From Ascaphus truei (lineage: Eukaryota > Chordata > Amphibia > Anura > Ascaphidae), in NCBI GenBank assembly GCA_036426205.1, contig CM071573.1, positions 46,925,789 through 46,989,788 on the forward strand: 64,000 nt of DNA. Reading direction: 5' to 3'. How positions within the stretch are numbered: position 1 is the first letter of the stretch; each line of letters starts with the position of its first letter. The notes below the pieces were generated by a model. The model searched no databases, was not told the origin of the DNA, and saw only the letters and a program-made list of their open reading frames with translations. Positions 57,054 through 64,000 of the stretch are shown in pieces. Position numbers and translations under genes: made by a program.

Positions 57054-57472
57054 TTGTCAAACTCAACAATGCAGTCAATGTTGAAGTTTCTATAAAGTTT
57101 GCACTCACGTGTTGAACGTGATACACAGGCGTTGTGGTTGTTAGAAGTAACCAACTTTTGTTATAACTGGACAGATGCTCCGGATCAACACCCATATTGT
57201 TCCATAGGAAGGAAGGGAAATCCATATACAAAGGGAAAAAGCAAAAATAGTATAATATTGCTTTTTAATATTAAAAACACAAAGTATTACACTTACATAA
57301 GTGCCTTTGTGGTAGGCATTCAGACCACCCTGGGTCAAATGGACAGGTAGCACTCCACACAGCAACAGCTTGCTCCACGGCCGATTTAGCAATTGTTTAG
57401 CTGAGCGATGCAGTCCTCCACTCTGAATGTCACCTGCCAGGTCACTCTGTAATCCACGACTTCACCCTACGC

Positions 57473-57493
57473 GCGTTTCTACTCAATAGTCTT
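57473..57493 (-). ncRNA. Hammerhead-like core, left arm (altered)
   Basis: The minus-strand counterpart of 58861. GAAAC is kept, but the CUGANGA box reads CCGAGGA, one invariant base changed. Probably inactive. Confidence 0.3.
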
Positions 57494-58860
57494 CCTCGGG
57501 GGCTAATCTAACCTTCGGTGCTGTTTCCCTTCCTTAAGTAACCCGCCGCCTCCAGTTTCAATTGCGGCACGCTACGTGTGACGTCATTACGTCCGACGTC
57601 ATCCAACACGTCATCGCGTGTGTTCAGGGTCTAATCTCGCTCTGAACGCTATGTGCAATAGCGATTTGAACTGTAACACAGCTATCCTAGGATTCTATCT
57701 AAATCCATGTGTGTACTTATGCATTTTTTGTGTGTGCAAACTGCTATCTCTTAACAGTGTTGCTTTTGTATTATACATGTCTAGCACTTATACCATAATA
57801 ACAAATTGGCAAGTGCAACATATATCTTATGTGTCTAACATTATCATAATAAGAAGTTGACAAGTTAACAATAAATTTGTCATACAATCATTTATACAAT
57901 ACACATAAAATCTTTTATATATGAATTCACATATTACCAAGGCTATCTCTGCATGTGTGTATACATTGCAATATTATAATTATTTCTAAATATATACATA
58001 CACCCAAACAGAGCAGCAGTGGCAAGAATGTGCAATACAATCTATCTAGGGTATCCTATTCTGATCAAACTACACATAGTATACATCTAATCTGTTTCAA
58101 ATGGATGATCTCTTTTTAGATGGATATCTAAAATGCAAAACAAAGATAAAATATATCATTAAAACATATTAAAACTTGATGTCATTATAACATATATTTT
58201 GTGATTATATTATTTCTGGTATATAATTCCCCTTGGTTTTATATTTTGATTTGACTATTTTAGAGTTAACTTTTTTAAAGTTTTAAGTTTTAATGATATA
58301 TTTTCTCTTTGTTTTGCATTTTAGATATCCATCTAAAAAGATATCATCCATTAGAAACAGATTAGATGTATACTATGTGTAATTATAATATTGCAATGTA
58401 TACACACATGCAGAGATATCCTTAGTAATATGTGAATTCATATATAAAAGATTTTATGTGTATTGTATAAATGATTGTATGACAAATGTATTGTTAACTT
58501 GTCAACTTGTTATTATGATAATGTTAGACACAAGATATATGTTGCACTTGCCAATTTGTTATTATGGTAGAAGTGCTAGACATGTATAATACAAAAGCAA
58601 CACTGTTGAGAGATATGCATTTTTTGTGTGTGCAAACTGCTAAGTACACACATGGATTTAGATAGAATCCTATGATAGCTGTGTTACAGTTCAAATCGCT
58701 ATTGCACATAGCGTTAAGAGCGCGATTAGACCCTGAACACACGCGATGACGCGTTGGGTGACGTCGGACGTAATGACGTCACACGTAGCGCGCCGCAATT
58801 GAAACTGGAGGTGGCGGGTTACTTAAGGAAGGGAAACAGCACAGAAGGTTAGATTAGCCA

Positions 58861-58886
58861 CTGAGGAAGACTATTGAGTAGAAACG
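58861..58886 (+). ncRNA. Hammerhead-like core, right arm
   Basis: CTGAGGA (58861-58867), a short ACT/AGT stem (58870-58879) and GAAAC (58881-58885) match the order of a hammerhead core in a Penelope-type terminal repeat. Stem II is weak and the cleavage site is not evident. Confidence 0.35.
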
Positions 58887-59658
58887 CGCGTAGGGTGACG
58901 TCGTGGATTACAGAGTGACCTGGCTGGTGACATTCAGAGTGGAGGACTGCATCGCTCAGCTAAACAATTGCTAAATCGGCCGTGGAGCAAGCTGTTGCTG
59001 TGTGGAGTGCTACCTGTCCATTTGACCCAGGGTGGTCTGAATGCCTACCACAAAGGCACTTATGTAAGTGTAATACTTTGTGTTTTTAATATTAAAAAGC
59101 AATATTATACTATTTTTGCTTTTTCCTTTTGTATGTGGATTTCCCTTCCTTCCTATGGAATAATATGGGTGTTGATCCGGAGCATCTGTCCGGTTATAAC
59201 AAAAGTTGGTTACTTCTAACAACCACAACGCCTGTGTATCACGTTCAACACGTGAGTGCAAACTTTATAGAAACTTCAACATTGACTGCATTGCTGTGTT
59301 TGACAATATTGCACTATTTTGGTGTCTTTATTTATCCCCACTATGTCCTGATGAGAATTGCGCACCTGCTATTCTTCGTCGATTGCTGGTTGGATTTGGT
59401 CTGAATCCTGTTCCGGGAGCTGCACTTTCTAAGGCCAGTATATATTTTTTGTTTCTTTTTGTTAAGTGGTGTTATTTGCGCTTGTTTTTACCTTGTATCA
59501 CTTTTACATAATTATTACAATTGTTTTTTTATGTTCTATTTTACAAAGAAATAATCTGTTTTGATAAAGATTTCAGAATAGTCTCAGTTTCCAGTACAGT
59601 TGGCAGGATTGCATATTTAATCTTCATACCCATAAGACTTACTCCTTGATGTTACTAG

Positions 59659-59818
59659 TCTAAACAAGAAGAGGTGAATCAGATGCGACAGGAGGTCTCA
59701 AAGCTTTCCAAGGTCAGGGAAGCAATACAGAGAAAGTTTCGCCAAGGGGAGGAACAAAAGACTGAGGTGGAGCAGCAGAGGGAGACTCTGAAAAACCAAA
59801 TCACCGGACTTGAGAGAG
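59659..59818 (+). CDS. CFAP58: CFAP58 exon 7
   Basis: Acceptor GTTACTAG, donor GAG-GTACAG. Starting in phase 0 it reads SKQEEVNQMRQEVSKLSKVR, then IQRKFRQGEEQKTEVEQQRE and TLKNQITGLER, ending one base into the next codon. This matches the human segment after the residues that exon 6 should encode. No further CFAP58 exon is recognisable before the window ends. Confidence 0.93.
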
Positions 59819-60144
59819 GTACAGTATGTACCAATGTTTTATTTCTCTACAAGCCAAAACGTCTACCCTGTTTAACTCTTGCACTGCCAGAGTCGCCTGC
59901 ATCATATTGTAGTACAATATCACTGTTTTTTTTGTTTTGTTTTTAACAATTCTTTATTGTAGATTGACATATACATTGAAACAAAGCATCATATAAAGAA
60001 AACCATATGCCTACATCGTTTACATGAAAAGACACCAGGATTCACAAAGGAGAGTTGGAGCACTACCACAAAAAACGATTGCTAGAGAGTGTGTCCCAAA
60101 GAAATCAGGGTTTATTGGATCAGAGCATGGTTGACAAGAAAAAA

Positions 60145-60515
60145 CGAGGAGGGGGAGGGAGAGATGGAGGGGGAGAGAGGGAGAGATGGAGGGGGAGAGA
60201 TGGAAGGAGGGGGAGGGTGAGATGGAGGGGGAGAGAGAGGGAGGGAGAAAGAAGGGGAGAGAGAGGGAGGGAGAAAGAGGGGGGGAGAGAGAGGGAGGAA
60301 GAAAGGGAGGGAGAGCGGGAGGGAGGGGGAGGGGAAGAGGGAGGGAGAAAGTGCGGGAGGGAGGAGGAGAGGGAGGCTGAGAGGGAGGGGGAGAGAGGGA
60401 TGGAGGAGGAGGGAGGGAGGCTGAGAGGGAGGGGGAGAGAGAGAAGGAGGGGAGAGAGGGAGGGTGAGAGAGAGGGGGAGGGAGAGAGAGGGAGGGGGAG
60501 GAGGGATGGAGGGGG
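60145..60515. repeat. Polypurine (GGGA/GAGA) tract
   Basis: About 370 bases of GGGGGAGAGAGGGAGGG-type sequence in CFAP58 intron 7. The long Arg/Glu/Gly frame on plus and Pro/Ser/Leu frame on minus are artefacts. Confidence 0.92.
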
Positions 60516-60690
60516 GATTTTTTTCTAGCGCCAGGGTATGCAAAAATCTCTAGATATTATTATACAAGAAGCGTTTCGCTCTAAGTCACATGAGTTCTTA
60601 GTTTGCACATTCTATTCACGGTAGATTCTGGTACAATGAATGTTACATTGTATATTCTGTGTTTATTGTGCATCTGCTGATCTCTCTCAC

Positions 60691-60828
60691 CTTGAAATTC
60701 TCTAAGAACCCACTGCCTGCGCTCTCCATCTTCTCTCCGGCACTCTCATCCACTGCGCCCAGCACTCTCTGACTGTGCTGGAGAAGCTCATCATACAGAC
60801 TGTCAATGAGAGAGCCACGAGTTCGCTC
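60691..60828 (-). CDS. Unidentified minus-strand gene, downstream exon
   Basis: 138 bases, 46 codons, phase 0 at both ends. On the minus strand a pyrimidine tract ends CTCTTCTCAG and the donor is AAG-GTGAGA. The protein reads ERTRGSLIDSLYDELLQHSQ, then RVLGAVDESAGEKMESAG and FLENFK. It looks helical and hydrophilic, with no catalytic motif seen. I do not recognise the family. It lies antisense to CFAP58 within intron 7. It joins in frame to the exon at 60997 across a 168-base intron. Confidence 0.65.
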
Positions 60829-60996
60829 CTGAGAAGAGGAGAGAGGGTTTGAAACAGAGATACAGTAGGTGAGAATGGAGTCACTGCCGGAGCGTGAGAG
60901 CAGCGGGCAAAGAAACAGCATACTGTATATATGTGAATAAAAGGACTAATGTGTGACAACTGTTATTGAGCTTTCTCTTTCCCAGCTGTTTCTCAC

Positions 60997-61083
60997 CTGC
61001 AGTTTTGAGAACCTCTCGGCTTGGTAGCAGCTGACCTCCGCATTAATCAGCTTTGTGAGTAACAACTCCCGGAACTGCGAGTT
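60997..61083 (-). CDS. Unidentified minus-strand gene, upstream exon
   Basis: 87 bases, 29 codons, phase 0. The acceptor is CTCATCACTATCAG and the donor CAG-GTGAGA. It reads [20 protein letters not shown] and QAERFSKLQ, predicted amphipathic helix. Both splice sites are close to consensus and the frame is open, which chance rarely gives twice 170 bases apart. No further exon of this gene is seen. It could be a nested gene, a transposed fragment or a misjoined contig piece. Confidence 0.6.
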
Positions 61084-61672
61084 CTGATAGTGATGAGAGA
61101 CAGGGGCGTGTTATTTGGAGACGTAGAAGCATTATGCACCAGATTATGGGCCTCATGCAGTAAACAGAGATACGCCACTTATCGTCAAAAAAGCCTACTG
61201 CTATTCAGTAAGCCCCGATAATTTGGCGATAAGAGAGCTTTTCGGCAACTTATCGCCAGCTTGTCAAAATTGCGCTATTCTAGTAGCCCTGATTAGCTTA
61301 TCGAGGCTGATCGCCGCACTAGAATGGAGATTTCCTCTCCGAATCGTCTCGCCAGGAAAAGTTGGCAAGGTGGTGAGAAGCTGCCGATAAGCGGCGAGAC
61401 GGCACTTAGAAAAAAAAAATATGCATTTTTACTGCATCGAATTAATGCCGGGAGACTGATACCCATTAATATCACCACCGGAGACCCACGGCATGAATCA
61501 GATGCATGAATAATGCATTTACAGGCAACTTCATTACCTTAGCGGCTAAACGCTATGGCAATGAAGGGGTTAACCACCAGTGCCATGCTAATTGTGGGTA
61601 GCGGGGGTGGGTGAAGGTGGTATTTGGCTCTTGGTATGTGTTTAGGCCTTGCGGGGGGATTGCGGGTGTACT

Positions 61673-61725
61673 TAACCCCTTCATTACCGTAGCGGTTAAT
61701 ACCGCTATGGTAATGAAGGGGTTAA
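61673..61725. repeat. Short hairpin (inverted repeat)
   Basis: TTAACCCCTTCATTACCGTA and its inverse, ATGGTAATGAAGGGGTTAA, flank GCGGTTAATACCGC. A near-perfect stem of about 25 bases. Confidence 0.85.
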
Positions 61726-61974
61726 CCCCTCACGCTACCCACCCGGTAGGCCTAAATTTCCATCCTTGGGGCCACTACCCCCTTGACCCACCCCCGCTAC
61801 CCACAATAAACAAAAATACACACAACAGCCCTACTACCCACCTCCTAGGCCACCAATAACCATTAAAATATGTAATAAACACCAATACATAACCCACCCA
61901 ACCCCTGTGCCCCCACATAAAACCATAATTTTATTTTTATACACAGGATTAATACCAGAGGCCGACAGGGGACT

Positions 61975-62125
61975 CTGGGCAGTCCCCACGGGTGTCTGGG
62001 GGCCCTCATGTGGTTCCCACGGGTGTTCGGGGTCCCCAGGTAGTCCCCGCAGGTGTCCGGGGGTCCTCAGGTGGTCACCATGGGCATCCGGGGGTCCTCG
62101 GGTGGTCCCTGTGGGTCCCCGCTTG
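61975..62125. repeat. Minisatellite, about 33-bp unit
   Basis: Four to five diverged copies of a GGTGTCCGGGGGTCCTCAGG-type unit. GC-rich and noncoding. Confidence 0.75.
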
Positions 62126-63636
62126 CCTGCGGTACCATTCGTGTTGTAAAAATAAATAAAGATGGCCTACATTTACATAAATACACCTTCCCTCCCCCCA
62201 AAACACAGTATAGTAATGTGCAAAATAACTATTAGCCAGATATGGAAAATAGATAATTTGCCCATTATTAAATAAAACATTAGCTAGCCAGCATAAATAA
62301 AGTAAATAAAACCGTTCTACTTACCCCTGCCATTAGGAAGGGCATCCCACTGCAGGGCCATATCCTCTGTTGCCAGAAAGAATACATAAAAAATACATTC
62401 TAATGGCCCCTAAATCCTTAATCACCTTAACGGTTAATAACCACCATAGTAGTTAAGGGGTTAACCCACCCTCCCCCATTACCCACCCGGGAGGCCTAAC
62501 CACCCACCCCGGACCAACTATACCCACCCTGTACCCATTGATTGGCATAGTAGTACATCATACCCATATAATATGGGCATGATAAGCTACTATTGCAGTC
62601 AATGGTCACCCTAACACAAAAGCATAAATGTCCAAAATACACAATAATCAAACGTATACAGTACAACAAGCACCTAAACTCCCAAAATCAAAAATGAAAA
62701 GCACTAGCCAACCAATCAATTTCCTAAATAAAACCACTAGCCAATAAATTAAAGAAATAAAACCACTAGGCATTCAATTAAATAAATCACACCACTAGCC
62801 AAACAGTACATTTAATACATAAAAGCAGTAACCAACACAACAATTAATTAATACAACCACTTGGCAACACATCAATTAAAACCAGTAGCCAACAAAATAC
62901 ATCATTAAATAAAAATGCTAAACAATCTGATTTTTTTTTTTAAAACAAGCCATCACAATTCAAAACAATTTATCTAAACAATAAACAGAAATAGAGAATA
63001 AACAGTCAATAGAAGAAATGCATTTGGCCAAAAATGCATTATCTCCCACTGTATTCATCTATACCCTAAACAGGCACAGATTAATACATTAGCAGTCAAT
63101 GGGCATTGCAAAACATAAAAAAAGATAAATCCTATGAAAAAACCTGTAAAAATAAAATGACATACATTCAATATTTATCTTATCTTTAGAAGTGTTGGCC
63201 CTCCGAATCCTGTGGAATTAGGAAGCTCTCAGACCGTGATGTCATAAAACTCAATCCAACGCCATCCACCTTGAACATCCAGAACAGATAACAAAATTCT
63301 TCTTTCTTTAATCTACTATCATCTTCTTTCTTCATCTGTGATTATTTATTTTCTTTATCTTCTGTCTTCATCTGTCAATCCAATAACCCCATTTTAAATC
63401 CACGATGTTGACCTGTAGGCTTCTTTAGCTCAAATGAGACGTCACGGCCTTAAATATGGCCTATGACGTCACATTTGAGTAACAAATGGTTCACACGCCA
63501 TCTGATTGGCTGTGAAAACCATGTGCCATTTAAAAATAAATAAAAATGTATGTGACGCCATGTAAAGGGAATGAAGCCAGCCAATATACATTCTCAGTTA
63601 TAGATGTAGCATGCGTTATTGCCTGCAATGTATATA

Positions 63637-63820
63637 TGAATGTATATCTTTATTTATATAGCGCCATTAATGTACATAGCGCTTCACAGCAGTAATACAC
63701 GTGACATTCCTATAAATAACAAAATAATACAAATAACACATCATGGGAAAAAGTGCTTCAGACATAAAAGTGACATTTAGGAAAAGGAGCTCCTGCCCCG
63801 AAGAGCTTACAATCTAATTG
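63637..63820 (-). repeat. CR1/Rex1-type LINE 3' tail, reverse orientation
   Basis: CTTTATTTATATAGCGCCAT through AAGTGACATTTAGGAAAAGG to GAAGAGCTTACAATCTAA is the reverse complement of the tail at 4637-4800. No body sequence follows, so it is a 5'-truncated copy. Confidence 0.75.
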
Positions 63821-63871
63821 GTAATGATAGGGAGGGTAGGGAGGGAATGGAATAGCTCTTGCAGCAGTCTC

Positions 63872-64000
63872 CTTGAAGAAGTGTCATTGGATGTGAAACG
63901 TACGTCGGTGTGTGTCGCCGTGACGTAACGTCCTCACGTGGGATAACAGCGGGGCGGCGACTGCCTAACTGTTTACCAATGCTTACTAGTGTTGCAGCGC
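63872..64000 (+). mobile_element. Penelope-type terminal fragment at the window edge
   Basis: TTGAAGAAG, a spacer, then GAAACGTACGTCGG resembles the hammerhead-bearing ends at 42404 and 58861, but the first core base is changed. It runs off the window. Confidence 0.4.

Larger units (their letters stand above)
56395..59405. mobile_element. 3-kb palindrome, Penelope-type inverted terminal repeats
   Basis: The left arm (56395-56512 and 57059-58175) and right arm (58283-59405) are imperfect reverse complements around a spacer near 58176-58282. Shared blocks include GGTGTCTTTATTTAT, the region with GCATCGCTCAGCTAAACAAT and the area around 57476/58861. A solo LTR interrupts the left arm only, so it landed after the palindrome formed. 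Hammerhead-like cores sit in both arms. No RT or endonuclease is left. Confidence 0.75.
61084..63636. other. Repeat-like stretch without genes
   Basis: From about 61150 the sequence has the look of a dispersed nonautonomous element (GGGCCTCATGCAGTAAACAG start, CGATAAG and GGCGATAAG units), but I could not find a matching right end. It contains a hairpin and a minisatellite listed separately, AT-rich DNA at 62640-63180, and a palindromic GACGTCAC...GTGACGTC-type pair near 63440-63472. Confidence 0.4.

Noticed and set aside
60055..60543. Long Arg/Glu/Gly frame (plus) and Pro/Ser/Leu frame (minus)
   Set aside because: Pure polypurine repeat; the frame is open by composition only.
1..64000. CRISPR arrays, tRNA or rRNA genes, bacterial operons
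   Set aside because: None seen. The tRNA-like boxes at 10489-10558 belong to a SINE. Gene structure, introns and repeats are those of a vertebrate.

Overview
The window is vertebrate nuclear DNA, most likely from an amphibian and probably an anuran. Two host genes are firmly recognised: ITPRIP (minus strand, one coding exon, 541 codons) and the first part of CFAP58 (plus strand, phase-compatible exons). They lie head to head about 36 kb apart, as the two neighbours do on human 10q25. CFAP58 runs off the right edge. The amphibian guess rests on the Penelope, Gmr1-like Gypsy, L1-like and CR1/Rex1-like elements, the tRNA-type SINE and the many MITEs. The species cannot be named from the sequence.

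Layout. 1-5 kb: a solo LTR, then a CR1/Rex1-type LINE interrupted by a TTA-flanked MITE and by a hairpin element with a 16-bp target duplication. 6.6-8.3 kb: ITPRIP. 8.3-23 kb: intergenic DNA with a SINE, microsatellites, MITEs, a Tc1 remnant, a Gypsy protease fragment and two minisatellites. 23.3-41.6 kb: one nested block. A Gmr1-like Ty3/Gypsy element (LTR, gag, protease, integrase, reverse transcriptase, RNase H) is split inside RNase H by about 13 kb of DNA. That insert has inverted ends and holds a minus-strand Penelope element, itself interrupted by a minus-strand L1-like LINE, which contains a plus-strand LINE tail. RNase H resumes at 41.5 kb. 41.6-44.2 kb: a second Penelope fragment and a solo LTR. 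44.2-59.8 kb: CFAP58 promoter and exons 1-7, with introns full of repeats. 59.8-64 kb: a polypurine tract, two clean minus-strand exons of an unidentified gene, and repeats.

The host genes look constrained: ITPRIP is uninterrupted, and CFAP58 exons 1-5 and 7 have consensus splice sites and matching phases. The exception is CFAP58 exon 6, which is recognisable but carries at least four frame changes beside a 1-kb G-rich tract. All mobile elements carry stops, frameshifts or truncations. I see no prokaryotic-style operon, CRISPR, tRNA or rRNA gene.

The most notable items are the Gmr1-like element, whose integrase precedes the reverse transcriptase and whose gag has a SCAN-like capsid segment; the broken CFAP58 exon; the unexplained antisense exon pair inside CFAP58; and a recurring set of hammerhead-like motifs in Penelope-type repeats.
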